NCBI GenBank assembly: GCA_027484575.1
Contig: JAIXSQ010000011.1
Coordinates: forward strand, 62,001-126,000
From: Comamonadaceae bacterium
Lineage (GTDB): Bacteria; Pseudomonadota; Gammaproteobacteria; Burkholderiales; Burkholderiaceae_C
DNA: 64,000 nt
Direction: 5' to 3'
Shown: positions 55,181-63,498 of the stretch, one piece after another
How the letters are laid out: each line of letters starts with the position of its first letter
How positions within the stretch are numbered: position 1 is the stretch's first letter
Translations under genes and position numbers: made by a program
The notes under the pieces: generated by a model
What the model was told of the DNA's origin: nothing
Databases searched by the model: none
The model's input: only the letters and a program-made list of their open reading frames with translations

Positions 55181-55203
55181 GGGCGCCGCCTCGTGCGGCG
55201 CCC
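55181..55203 (+). promoter_or_regulatory. Hairpin with CTCGT loop after rplT
   Basis: GGGCGCCGC, loop CTCGT, GCGGCGCCC; same loop as the two hairpins before rpmI. No T run. Confidence 0.45.
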
Positions 55204-55219
55204 GGCGCAACCCACTTGA

Positions 55220-55255
55220 ACAGGGCTAGGGCTGGCAGGCACTAGCCCTGTTTTT
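55220..55255 (+). terminator. Intrinsic terminator/attenuator just before pheS
   Basis: ACAGGGCTA (55220-55228), 14-nt loop, TAGCCCTGT (55243-55251) and TTTTT (55251-55255), only 7 bp before the pheS ATG. It must be read through or regulated, as at E. coli pheST. Confidence 0.65.
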
Positions 55256-55262
55256 CCATCGC

Positions 55263-56321
55263 ATGACCCAAGATCTGGATTCCATCGTCGAGGCCGCCCG
55301 GGCCGCGTTCGCGCAGGCCGCGAACCCTGCGCAGCTCGAGGACGCCAAGGCGCAGTTCACCGGCAAGTCCGGCCGCATCACCGAGCTGATGAAGGGCCTG
55401 GCGCAGCTGAGCGTCGAGGACAAGAAGACCCGCGGCGCGGCCATCAACCAGGCCAAGCAGGCGATCGAGGCCGCCCTGGGTGCGCGCCGCCAGCAGCTGG
55501 CCGATGCCGAGCTGGCCCGCCAACTGCAGGCCGAGGCGCTGGACGTGACGCTGCCGGGCCGCGTGCGCGAACCCGGTGGCCTGCATCCGGTCAGCCTGAC
55601 GCTCGAGCGCATCGAGCGCATCTTCGCCAGCATGGGCTTCGACGTGGCCGACGGCCCCGAGGTCGAGAGCGACTGGCACAGCTTCACTTCGCTGAACAAC
55701 CCGCCCAACCACCCGGCGCGGTCGATGCAGGACACCTTCTACGTGGACCTGCAGGGCGACGACGGCATCCACTACAACCTGCGGCCGCACACCAGCCCGA
55801 TGCAGGTGCGCTATGCGCACCAGCACGTCAAGCGGTACGCCGACGCGGTCAAGGCCGGCCAGCCCATGCCCGAGATCCGGGTCATCGCCCCGGGCCGCAC
55901 CTACCGCGTCGACAGCGACGCCACGCACTCGCCCATGTTCCACCAGTGCGAAGGCCTGTGGCTGGGCCAGAACGTGAGCTTCAAGGACCTGAAGGTCGTC
56001 TTCACCGATTTCTGCCGCACCTTCTTCGAGAGCGACGACCTCAAGCTGCGCTTCCGCCCCAGCTTCTTCCCGTTCACCGAGCCCAGCGCCGAGATCGACA
56101 TCCAGTTCCAGAGCGGCCCGCTGGCCGGCCGCTGGCTCGAGGTCGCCGGCTCCGGCCAGGTGCACCCGACGGTGGTGCGCAACATGGGCCTGGACCCCGA
56201 GACCACCATCGGCTTCGCCTTCGGCATGGGCCCCGACCGGCTGACCATGCTGCGCTACGGCGTCAACGACCTGCGCCTGTTCTTCGACGGCGACATCCGT
56301 TTCCTGCGCCAGTTCCGCTGA
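55263..56321 (+). CDS. pheS: Phenylalanyl-tRNA synthetase alpha subunit
   Basis: 352 residues. N-terminal coiled coil ([47 protein letters not shown]), class II catalytic domain with [13 protein letters not shown], motif 2 [23 protein letters not shown] and motif 3 [20 protein letters not shown]. No Shine-Dalgarno is seen; the terminator hairpin occupies that position. 25 bp before pheT. Confidence 0.98.
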   Translation: MTQDLDSIVEAARAAFAQAANPAQLEDAKAQFTGKSGRITELMKGLAQLSVEDKKTRGAAINQAKQAIEAALGARRQQLADAELARQLQAEALDVTLPGRVREPGGLHPVSLTLERIERIFASMGFDVADGPEVESDWHSFTSLNNPPNHPARSMQDTFYVDLQGDDGIHYNLRPHTSPMQVRYAHQHVKRYADAVKAGQPMPEIRVIAPGRTYRVDSDATHSPMFHQCEGLWLGQNVSFKDLKVVFTDFCRTFFESDDLKLRFRPSFFPFTEPSAEIDIQFQSGPLAGRWLEVAGSGQVHPTVVRNMGLDPETTIGFAFGMGPDRLTMLRYGVNDLRLFFDGDIRFLRQFR

Positions 56322-56346
56322 CCCCCGCGAGACCCACGAGAACAAG

Positions 56347-58767
56347 ATGCAATTTCCCGAGTCCTGGCTGCGCGCGTTCTGCAACCCGCCGCTGACCACG
56401 CAGCAGATCGCCGACGTGCTGACCATGGGCGGCCTCGAGGTCGAGGAGCTGCGCCCGGTCGCCCCGCCGTTCACCCAGGTGGTGGTCGGCGAGATCAAGG
56501 AAGCCGCCCAGCATCCCAACGCCGACCGCCTGCGCGTGTGCCAGGTCGACGTGGGGCAGGGCGCGCTGCTCAACATCGTCTGTGGCGCGCCCAATGCCCG
56601 CCCGGGCATCCGCGTGCCCTGCGCGCTGGTGGGCGCCGAGCTGCCCCCGGGCGAGGACGGCAAGCCGTTCCGGATCAAGCTGGGCAAGCTGCGCGGCGTC
56701 GAGAGCCAGGGCATGCTGTGCTCGGCGCGCGAGCTGCAGCTGTCCGAGGACCACGGCGGCCTGCTGGAGCTGGCCGCCGACGCGCCCGTGGGCGCGGACG
56801 TGCGCGAGTTGCTGCAGCTGGACGACCATGTCTTCACGCTCAAGCTCACCCCCAACCTGGCGCACGCGCTGAGCGTGTGGGGCGTGGCGCGCGAACTGTC
56901 GGCCCTCACCGGCGCGCCGCTGCAGGTGCCGTCGTTCCCGCCGGTGCCGCCCGCGCACGACGCCAGGCTGCCGGTGCGTGTCGAGGCGCCCGACCTGTGC
57001 GGCCGCTTCTCCGGCCGGGTGGTGCGCAACGTGAACACCAGGGCGGCCACGCCGGCCTGGATGGTCGACCGGCTGGCGCGCTGCGGCCAGCGCAGCGTCA
57101 ACGCGCTGGTGGACATCTCCAACTACGTGATGTTCGAGTTCGGCCGGCCGTCGCACATCTTCGACCTGGACAGGATCCACGGCGGCCTGCAGGTGCGCTG
57201 GGGCCGCGAGGGCGAGCAGCTCAAGCTGCTCAACGGCACCACGATCGCCGTCGACGGCAAGGTGGGCGTGATCGCCGACGACCAGGCGGTCGAGTCGCTG
57301 GCGGGCATCATGGGCGGCGACGCCACGGCCGTGTCCGACGACACCCGCCACATCTACATCGAGGCAGCCTTCTGGTGGCCGCAGGCGGTGCAGGGCCGCT
57401 CGCGCCGCTACAACTTCTCCACCGACGCCGGCCACCGCTTCGAGCGCGGCGTCGACCCCAGCCTGACCGTCGAGCACATCGAGCACATCACGCGGCTGGT
57501 GCTCGAGATCTGCGGTGGCGAGGCCGGCCCGATGGACGACCAGGTCCTGCGCCTGCCCGAGTCCAAGCCCGTCACCTTGCGCGTCGCCCGGGCGTCCCGC
57601 GTGATCGGCATGCCCATCGACCAGGCCCGCTGCCTCGACGCCTTCGCGCGCCTGGGGCTGCCGGCGCAGGCGCAGGGGACGGACGCGGTGGTGGTCACGC
57701 CGCCCCCGTACCGCTTCGACCTGGCGATCGAGGAGGACCTGGTCGAGGAGGTCGCACGCATCGTCGGCTACGAGCAGCTGCCCACCACGCCGCCGCTTGC
57801 GCCCATCACGGCCAAGCTGCCGCCCGAGTCGAGCCGCTCGCGTTTCGCCGTGCGCCGCACGCTGGCGGCCCTGGGCTACCAGGAGACGATCAACTTCAGC
57901 TTCGTCGAGGAGCGGTGGGAGCGCGAGCTGGCCGGCAACGCCGACCCGATCCGGCTGCTGAACCCCATCGCCAGCCAGATGTCGGTGATGCGCTCCAGCC
58001 TGCTCGGCTCGCTGCTGCAGGTGCTGCGCTTCAACCTCGACCGCAAGGCAGAGCGGGTGCGCGTGTTCGAGCTCGGGCGGGTGTTCCTGCGCGACGCCTC
58101 GGTCGCCACCACCGACACCACGGTGCGCGGCGTGCACCAGCCGATGCGGGTCGCGGGCCTGGCCTACGGGCCGGCCGACGGCCTGCAATGGGCCCGGGCC
58201 GGTGCGCCGGCCGACTTCTACGACGCCAAGGGCGACATCGAGGCGCTGCTGGCACCGCGCCGCGCGGTGTTCGAGGCGGCCGAGCATCCGGCGCTGCACC
58301 CAGGCCGCAGCGCCCGCATCCTGCTGGACGGCCGCGCCGTCGGCTGGGTGGGCGAGCTGCACCCCCGCTGGCGCCAGGCCTGGGAGCTGCCGCAGGCGCC
58401 GCTGCTGTTCGAGCTGGACCTCGAGGCGGTGCTGGCGCGCGACATCCCGGCCTTCCAGCCGGTGCCGCGGTTCCAGCCGGCCGAGCGCGACCTGGCGCTG
58501 ATCGTGGCGGACGCGGTGACGCACGACGCGCTGCTGGGCGCGATCCGCGCCGCCGACACCGGCGGCCTGCTGCGCGAGGTGTCGCTGTTCGACGTCTACA
58601 AGCCCAAGCAATCCGCGGGGGGCCTGGCCGAGGGCGAGAAGAGCATGGCGGTGCGGTTGACCCTCGCCAGTGCCGAGGCCACACTGACCGACGAGCAGAT
58701 CGAGGCGGCCGTGCAGGCCGTCGTGCAGCGCGCGCAGCAGCAGCTGGGCGCGCGTCTGCGAGGCTGA
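56347..58767 (+). CDS. pheT: Phenylalanyl-tRNA synthetase beta subunit
   Basis: 806 residues. N-terminal region, tRNA-binding EMAP-like domain (QVVVGEIKEAAQHPNADRLRVCQVDVG), B3/B4 editing domain, B5 domain (RASRVIGMPIDQARCLDAFARLGLPA), class II-like core (DLVEEVARIVGYEQLP) and C-terminal FDX-ACB domain (FQPAERDLALIVADAVTHDALLGAIRAA). Forms the heterotetramer with PheS. Confidence 0.98.
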   Translation: MQFPESWLRAFCNPPLTTQQIADVLTMGGLEVEELRPVAPPFTQVVVGEIKEAAQHPNADRLRVCQVDVGQGALLNIVCGAPNARPGIRVPCALVGAELPPGEDGKPFRIKLGKLRGVESQGMLCSARELQLSEDHGGLLELAADAPVGADVRELLQLDDHVFTLKLTPNLAHALSVWGVARELSALTGAPLQVPSFPPVPPAHDARLPVRVEAPDLCGRFSGRVVRNVNTRAATPAWMVDRLARCGQRSVNALVDISNYVMFEFGRPSHIFDLDRIHGGLQVRWGREGEQLKLLNGTTIAVDGKVGVIADDQAVESLAGIMGGDATAVSDDTRHIYIEAAFWWPQAVQGRSRRYNFSTDAGHRFERGVDPSLTVEHIEHITRLVLEICGGEAGPMDDQVLRLPESKPVTLRVARASRVIGMPIDQARCLDAFARLGLPAQAQGTDAVVVTPPPYRFDLAIEEDLVEEVARIVGYEQLPTTPPLAPITAKLPPESSRSRFAVRRTLAALGYQETINFSFVEERWERELAGNADPIRLLNPIASQMSVMRSSLLGSLLQVLRFNLDRKAERVRVFELGRVFLRDASVATTDTTVRGVHQPMRVAGLAYGPADGLQWARAGAPADFYDAKGDIEALLAPRRAVFEAAEHPALHPGRSARILLDGRAVGWVGELHPRWRQAWELPQAPLLFELDLEAVLARDIPAFQPVPRFQPAERDLALIVADAVTHDALLGAIRAADTGGLLREVSLFDVYKPKQSAGGLAEGEKSMAVRLTLASAEATLTDEQIEAAVQAVVQRAQQQLGARLRG

Positions 58768-58823
58768 AGGCGATGCAGGAGGAGGAGGCAGCCGTGCTGA
58801 CCACGACCAAGGGGGAGCCCGCG

Positions 58824-59156
58824 ATGGAGTTCACCGTCGACAACCTGGAGACGCCGGCGCTCACCAAGGCGCAGCTGGCCGAACTGCTGTTCGAGCAGAT
58901 CGGCCTGAACAAGCGCGAATCCAAGGACATGATCGATGCCTTCTTCGACCTGATCGCGGCCAGCCTGGTCGAGGGCCAGGACGTGAAGATCTCCGGCTTC
59001 GGCAACTTCCAGATCCGCACCAAGGCCCCGCGCCCCGGGCGCAACCCGCGCACGGGCGAGGCCATCCCGATCGACGCCCGGCGCGTGGTGACCTTCCACG
59101 CCAGCTCCAAGCTGAAGGAGCAGATCCAGGCCAACGGCGGCGGCGCAAGCGCCTGA
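58824..59156 (+). CDS. ihfA: Integration host factor alpha subunit
   Basis: About 110 residues (MEFTVDNLETPALTKAQLAELLFEQIGLNKRESKDMIDAFFDLI... VKISGFGNFQIRTKAPRPGRNPRTGEAIPIDARRVVTFHAS). The beta-arm motif PGRNPRTGE bends DNA. ATG 58824 gives the family-length N-terminus and has GGGGGAG before it; GTG 58794, behind a strong AGGAGGAGGAGG, and ATG 58773 are in-frame alternatives. Usual position after pheT. Confidence 0.95.
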   Translation: MEFTVDNLETPALTKAQLAELLFEQIGLNKRESKDMIDAFFDLIAASLVEGQDVKISGFGNFQIRTKAPRPGRNPRTGEAIPIDARRVVTFHASSKLKEQIQANGGGASA

Positions 59157-59245
59157 TCCGCCCGCCCGGTCGGGCAAGTTGCCGCTTTGCGCCGCACGGC
59201 GCTTCAGGTAACCTCGCAGCTTTCTCTCCTACAGCATTGATTTCA

Positions 59246-59728
59246 GTGGAGAAAGCCCTCCCGGCCATTCCTGCGAAGCGCTACTTCACCATCGGTGAGG
59301 TCAGCGAGCTGTGCGGCGTCAAGCCGCACGTGCTGCGCTATTGGGAGCAGGAGTTCACGCAGCTGCGGCCCATGAAGCGCCGCGGCAACCGCCGCTACTA
59401 CCAGCACCACGAGGTGCTGATGATCCGGCGCATCCGGGACCTGCTGTACGACCAGGGCTTCACCATCAGCGGTGCGCGCAACAAGCTGCAGGAACTGGTG
59501 CAGGCCGAGCGGGACCGCCGGCGCAACGGCGAGGTGATGCTCGACGGCGTCGAGGTGATCGAGGGCGACGACTCGGTGCTCGACGAGTTCGAGGACACCG
59601 CGATGCCCGACAGCCAGATGGCGCCCGAGAGCGTGCTGCCGCCCGACGGCCAGGCCCTGGCCGAGCACCTCATGCTGCTGCGCCGCGAGCTCTTCGAAAT
59701 TCGCGACCTGCTGTCGTCGAACCACTGA
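59246..59728 (+). CDS. MerR family transcriptional regulator
   Basis: About 160 residues. MerR helix-turn-helix at the start: KRYFTIGEVSELCGVKPHVLRYWEQEFTQLRPMKRRGNRRYYQHHEVLMIRRIRDLLYDQGFTISGARNKLQEL, then an acidic middle and a C-terminal helix (LAEHLMLLRRELFEIRDLL). No metal-binding Cys. It commonly follows ihfA in proteobacteria; targets unknown. Start GTG 59246 fits relatives; TTG 59237 is also possible. Confidence 0.9.
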   Translation: MEKALPAIPAKRYFTIGEVSELCGVKPHVLRYWEQEFTQLRPMKRRGNRRYYQHHEVLMIRRIRDLLYDQGFTISGARNKLQELVQAERDRRRNGEVMLDGVEVIEGDDSVLDEFEDTAMPDSQMAPESVLPPDGQALAEHLMLLRRELFEIRDLLSSNH

Positions 59729-59738
59729 ATTTTCGCGC

Positions 59739-59744
59739 TAGAAT
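59739..59744 (+). promoter_or_regulatory. Promoter -10 of tRNA-Pro
   Basis: TAGAAT followed by CGCGGGC, 9 bp before the tRNA. The GC-rich discriminator suggests stringent control. A partial -35 (TCGAAC) lies about 16 bp upstream. Confidence 0.6.
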
Positions 59745-59753
59745 CGCGGGCTT

Positions 59754-59830
59754 CGGCGTGTAGCGCAGCCTGGTAGCGCACTTGCATGGGGTGCAAGGGG
59801 TCGCGAGTTCGAATCCCGCCACGCCGACCA
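59754..59830 (+). tRNA. tRNA-Pro (GGG anticodon)
   Basis: 77 nt with a full cloverleaf: acceptor CGGCGTG pairs with CACGCCG, discriminator A, encoded CCA; anticodon arm CTTGC-ATGGGGT-GCAAG gives anticodon GGG; T arm carries GTTCGAATC. Confidence 0.96.
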
Positions 59831-59840
59831 AGAACGTGAG

Positions 59841-59872
59841 AGCCCGGTACCTTCCAAGGTGCCGGGCTTTTT
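59841..59872 (+). terminator. Intrinsic terminator of tRNA-Pro
   Basis: 13-bp stem AGCCCGGTACCTT / AAGGTGCCGGGCT (one G-U pair), 2-nt loop, T5 run. Starts 10 bp after the tRNA. Confidence 0.85.
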
Positions 59873-60001
59873 CACTGGTGCGCGGGCGTTTCGGCGTGGC
59901 GCGGGCCCGGGCAGTGGCAGGCGCCCAACGCCGGGCACCGGCGCGGCGCGCAGGTGACGCCGGGTGGTGCAACCCCGGGCAGGGCCGGCGTTGCGGCCAC
60001 C

Positions 60002-60007
60002 TACAAT
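60002..60007 (+). promoter_or_regulatory. Putative -10 of the cyclase-kinase operon
   Basis: TACAAT lies 8 bp before ATG 60016, so the transcript should start at or next to the start codon (leaderless). No Shine-Dalgarno is present. Confidence 0.5.
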
Positions 60008-60015
60008 CCCTGCGC

Positions 60016-60900
60016 ATGGCGACCGTCGTATTTGCCGACCTGGTCGGAAGCACGGGGATGTTCGAGCGGCTCGGGGATGCGACCGCCGGGCGCTTCGTCA
60101 CCCAGCTCACCGCTGCCCTGGCGCGCACGGTCGAGCAGCACCATGGCCGGGTCGTCAAGCGGCTCGGTGACGGCGTCTTCGCCACCTTTCCCCACGAACG
60201 CGACGCGGTGGCCGCCTGCACGGCCATCCACCAGGACCTGCACGCGCCTGCCGTGCCGGGCGACGCGCCGGTGCGCATGCGCATCGGCATCGACAGCGGC
60301 GAGGTGGTCGAGATCGAGGGCGATTGCTACGGCGACGCGGTCAACAGCGCCGCGCGCCTGGCCGACCTGGCCGGCGCGCAGCAGATCCTGGCCACGGGGC
60401 GGGTGCGCGACGCGCTCCCGCAGGACCTGCAGCAGCGCATGCGGCCGCTCGGCCCGATGTTCCTGCGCGGCAAGTCCGAGGCCACCGAGGTGTACCGCCT
60501 GGACTGGCAGGCCGGCCGCGACCTCGAGGCCACCATGATGGGTGTGTCGCCGCTGGCCCCTGCCATGCCGCGGGGTGCGCTGGAGCTGAGCGCCGGCGGC
60601 GTCGTCGTCACGCTGCAGGCCCACGGCGCGCCGGCCACGCTCGGCCGCTCGCCGGGCGCCACGCTCACCCTCAACGACAGCCGTGTCTCGCGCCTGCATG
60701 CCACCGTGCAATGGAGCGCGGGACACTTCCTGCTGAGCGACCAGTCCAGCTTCGGCACCTGGGTGTACGTCGGCGGCCAGAGCGCGCCCGTGGCCCTGCG
60801 CCGCACCGACTGCCCGCTGGCGGGCGAGGGCGTGCTGACCCTCGGCTGCGACCGCGACACGCCGGGCGCGCCCACCGTGGCCTGGCGCGTGACTGCCTGA
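60016..60900 (+). CDS. Class III adenylate/guanylate cyclase domain with FHA domain
   Basis: 294 residues. N-terminal cyclase domain: VVFADLVGSTGMFERLGD (metal Asp8), RVVKRLGDGVFATF (Lys48, metal Asp52) and YGDAVNSAARLADLA (Asn/Arg transition-state motif), so it looks catalytically competent. C-terminal FHA (about 200-285) with ATLGRSPG and DSRVSRLHATVQW, the phosphothreonine-binding Arg/Ser/His set. Soluble. The next gene, 10 bp downstream, is a Ser/Thr kinase that may phosphorylate the FHA ligand. Confidence 0.92.
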   Translation: MATVVFADLVGSTGMFERLGDATAGRFVTQLTAALARTVEQHHGRVVKRLGDGVFATFPHERDAVAACTAIHQDLHAPAVPGDAPVRMRIGIDSGEVVEIEGDCYGDAVNSAARLADLAGAQQILATGRVRDALPQDLQQRMRPLGPMFLRGKSEATEVYRLDWQAGRDLEATMMGVSPLAPAMPRGALELSAGGVVVTLQAHGAPATLGRSPGATLTLNDSRVSRLHATVQWSAGHFLLSDQSSFGTWVYVGGQSAPVALRRTDCPLAGEGVLTLGCDRDTPGAPTVAWRVTA

Positions 60901-60910
60901 AGGACCTGCA

Positions 60911-62854
60911 TTGATCGCCAAGAAGCTCGGTCGCTACGAACTGGTCCGCGTGCTCGGCAAGGGTGCGATGGGCGTCGTCTACGAGGCGCGCGACCCCAAC
61001 CTGGACCGGCAGGTCGCCATCAAGACCATCATGGTCGACGACCTCGCGCCCACGGCCGCGGCCGAATACGAGGAGCGGTTCCGCACCGAGGCCCGCTCGG
61101 CCGCGCGGCTGCAGCATCCCAACATCGTCTCGGTCTACGACTCCGACCGCGACGCCAGCACCGCCTTCCTGGTGATGGAGTACATCCACGGCGAGGACCT
61201 CAAGCAGCACCTGGACCGCGGCGAGCGGCCCACCCCCGAGCAGGCCCTGGCCCTGGTGGCCGACCTGCTGTCGGCGCTCGATTTCGCGCACCGCATGGGC
61301 GTGGTGCACCGGGACGTCAAGCCCGCGAACCTGCTGATCGAGCCGGCCGGCCGGCTCAAGCTGACCGACTTCGGCGTGGCCCGCGTCAGCGGCGAGGCCA
61401 CGCGCACCCAAGGCGGCATGATCGGCACCCTCAAGTACATGGCGCCCGAGGCGGTGCAGGGCCTGAAGGTCGACCACCGGGCCGACCTGTTCTCGGCCGC
61501 CGTGGTCGCCTACCAGCTGCTCACCGGCGTGCGCCCGTTCGAGGGCGACAACGACTTCGCGATCATCCACCAGATCATCGGCCAGGAGGCCGTGGCGCCG
61601 ACCATCCTGCGGCCCGAGCTGCCGCCCGGTGTCGACGACGTGCTGGGCAAGGCCATGGCCAAGGCCCGCGAGGACCGCTGGCAGTCCGCCGGCGAGTTCT
61701 CGATCGCGCTGCACAACGCCTTCGGCATCAGCATCGGTGCCGGCGGGCTCGTCACGCAGCCCGGCAGCCTGCCGGGCGGCACCCTGCCGGGCACCACGAT
61801 GCCTGGCCTGTCGCTGCCCGGTCGGCTGCCGGGTGGGCAGCCGCGCTTCGGCACCAGCGCCGCGCCCACGCTCCCGCCGGGCGTGCTGCCCGGTGCGCTG
61901 TCGGGCGAGCTCGAGCTGGAGTACTGGCGGGCGGTGCGCGACAGCGCCGACCGCGACGAGCTCGAAGGCTTCATCGCCCGCTTCCCGCAGGGCGTCTATG
62001 CCGACCTGGCCCGCCGGCGGCTGCAGAAGCTCGCCGGCATCGAGGATCCCGACCAGACCGTGCTGCAGGCGCCGCCCTCGGATGCCGGTGGGCCCGGGCG
62101 GGCCGAGGAGCGCACCCAGCCGATGCCGCGGCCGCAGGCCGGCAACGAGGCGGCGCCGGCTGCCGCAGCTGCGCCGGCCGCGGCAGCGGCCCCGGCGCCC
62201 GGGCCCCGGCCCGAGGCGGCGTCGCGGCCTGCAAAGGCCCCGGCCAAGGCGCCGCCTGCCGACACGGCCGCTGCCCGGCGCGGCGCGCCGATCGGCGTGA
62301 TCGCTGCGGCGGTGCTGGTTGCCGGCGGGGTGGGTTGGTGGCTGCTGCGAGCCCCGGCGCCTGCGCCGCAGGCGGCAGCCCCCGCGGCCGTGCCCAGCGT
62401 GGCCGCGAGCGCGGCGGCAGCATCTCCCGCGCCGCCGCCCGCTGCCGTGCCGGCACCCGCCGCCGCGGTGGTGGCTGCCGGCGCCGGCGTCACGCCCGCG
62501 GCATCGTCGCCCGGCCCGGGCGCGCCTGCCGCGGCTGCCGCGCGCACGGCGGCCTCGCGCGTCCCCGCGCGCACCACCGGTCCCGCGCGCGTTGAGGCGG
62601 CGGCGGGCACCGCACCCGCAGTCCCGGCCGCCGTGGCGGCCGAGCCGCCCGTGGTCCGGGCGCCGGCACCGCGGGAGGAGCGCTCCGCGCCGCGCCCGAG
62701 CGTCGAGGCAGCCTGCAAGGACAAGTCGTTCTTCGCCAAGCCGCTGTGCGTGCACGAGCAGTGCGCCAGGCCCGAGCTGCAGGCCGACCCGGCCTGCGTC
62801 AAGCTGCGCGAGGACCAGCGCCGGCGCGAGGGCCAGCCCGCCGGCGCCACCTGA
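60911..62854 (+). CDS. Transmembrane serine/threonine protein kinase
   Basis: 647 residues from TTG 60911 with AAGGA upstream. Kinase domain 7-270: GKGAMGVVYEA, VAIK (Lys38), HRDVKPANLL (Asp135), DFG (Asp153), GTLKYMAPEA. Then a linker of LPG repeats (about 280-325), a conserved helical stretch (LELEYWRAVRDSADRDELEGFIARFPQGVYADLARRRL), an Ala/Pro region, one TM helix (about 460-478) and a periplasmic part ending in a four-cysteine motif (Cys602, 613, 618, 629). Partner of the cyclase-FHA protein. Confidence 0.93.
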   Translation: MIAKKLGRYELVRVLGKGAMGVVYEARDPNLDRQVAIKTIMVDDLAPTAAAEYEERFRTEARSAARLQHPNIVSVYDSDRDASTAFLVMEYIHGEDLKQHLDRGERPTPEQALALVADLLSALDFAHRMGVVHRDVKPANLLIEPAGRLKLTDFGVARVSGEATRTQGGMIGTLKYMAPEAVQGLKVDHRADLFSAAVVAYQLLTGVRPFEGDNDFAIIHQIIGQEAVAPTILRPELPPGVDDVLGKAMAKAREDRWQSAGEFSIALHNAFGISIGAGGLVTQPGSLPGGTLPGTTMPGLSLPGRLPGGQPRFGTSAAPTLPPGVLPGALSGELELEYWRAVRDSADRDELEGFIARFPQGVYADLARRRLQKLAGIEDPDQTVLQAPPSDAGGPGRAEERTQPMPRPQAGNEAAPAAAAAPAAAAAPAPGPRPEAASRPAKAPAKAPPADTAAARRGAPIGVIAAAVLVAGGVGWWLLRAPAPAPQAAAPAAVPSVAASAAAASPAPPPAAVPAPAAAVVAAGAGVTPAASSPGPGAPAAAAARTAASRVPARTTGPARVEAAAGTAPAVPAAVAAEPPVVRAPAPREERSAPRPSVEAACKDKSFFAKPLCVHEQCARPELQADPACVKLREDQRRREGQPAGAT

Positions 62855-62869
62855 GCGGCCGCGCGGCCC

Positions 62870-63418
62870 TCAGGCGATCTCGAGGTTGTGCACGTCGAAG
62901 TGGCCGCGCCGGCGGTCGGCGAAGTAGCGCAGCAGCGTCTCGCGCACCGTCATGAACGCGATCTCGTCCCAGGGGATCTCGTCCTCGCGAAACAGCCGCG
63001 CCTCGATCGTCTCGTGGCCGGGATCGAAGCGGTCGCTCAGCAGCCGGGCCAGGTAGAACAGGTGCACCTGGCCCACGCGCGGCACGCTGATCACGCTGAG
63101 CAGTTCGCCCACCTCGATCTGCGCGCCGGCCTCCTCGTCGGTCTCGCGCGCCGCGCCCTGGCGGGTGCTCTCGCCCAGCTCCATGAAGCCCGCGGGCAGC
63201 GTCCACTTGCCCCAGCGCGGCTCGATGTTGCGCTTGCACAGCAGCACCTGGTCGCCCCAGAACGGCACCGTGCCGACGACGTTCAGCGGGTTCTCGTAGT
63301 GGACCGTCCCGCAGGCCGGGCACACCGCGCGCTCACGGGTGTCGCCGTCGTCGGGCACGCGGTAGGCGACGCGCTGCCCGCACTCGCGGCAATGCTTGAT
63401 GGGGGAGCGCAGGGGCAT
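62870..63418 (-). CDS. Nudix hydrolase with N-terminal zinc ribbon
   Basis: 182 residues. Zinc ribbon HCRECGQRVAYR ... CPACGTVHYENP, then VVGTVPFWGDQVLLCKRNIEPRWGKWTLPAGFMELGESTRQGAARETDEEAGAQ containing the Nudix box. Resembles NADH pyrophosphatase/ADP-ribose hydrolase relatives; substrate not fixed. 15 bp downstream of the convergent kinase gene. Confidence 0.92.
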   Translation of the reverse strand: MPLRSPIKHCRECGQRVAYRVPDDGDTRERAVCPACGTVHYENPLNVVGTVPFWGDQVLLCKRNIEPRWGKWTLPAGFMELGESTRQGAARETDEEAGAQIEVGELLSVISVPRVGQVHLFYLARLLSDRFDPGHETIEARLFREDEIPWDEIAFMTVRETLLRYFADRRRGHFDVHNLEIA

Positions 63419-63498
63419 GGGCCGAGTGTAAACAAGGGGCCCGCCGTCGCCGGGGGGCCCCTCGGGTGCTTCGCGCCGCGGCCAGGTGGCCGCGGGCC

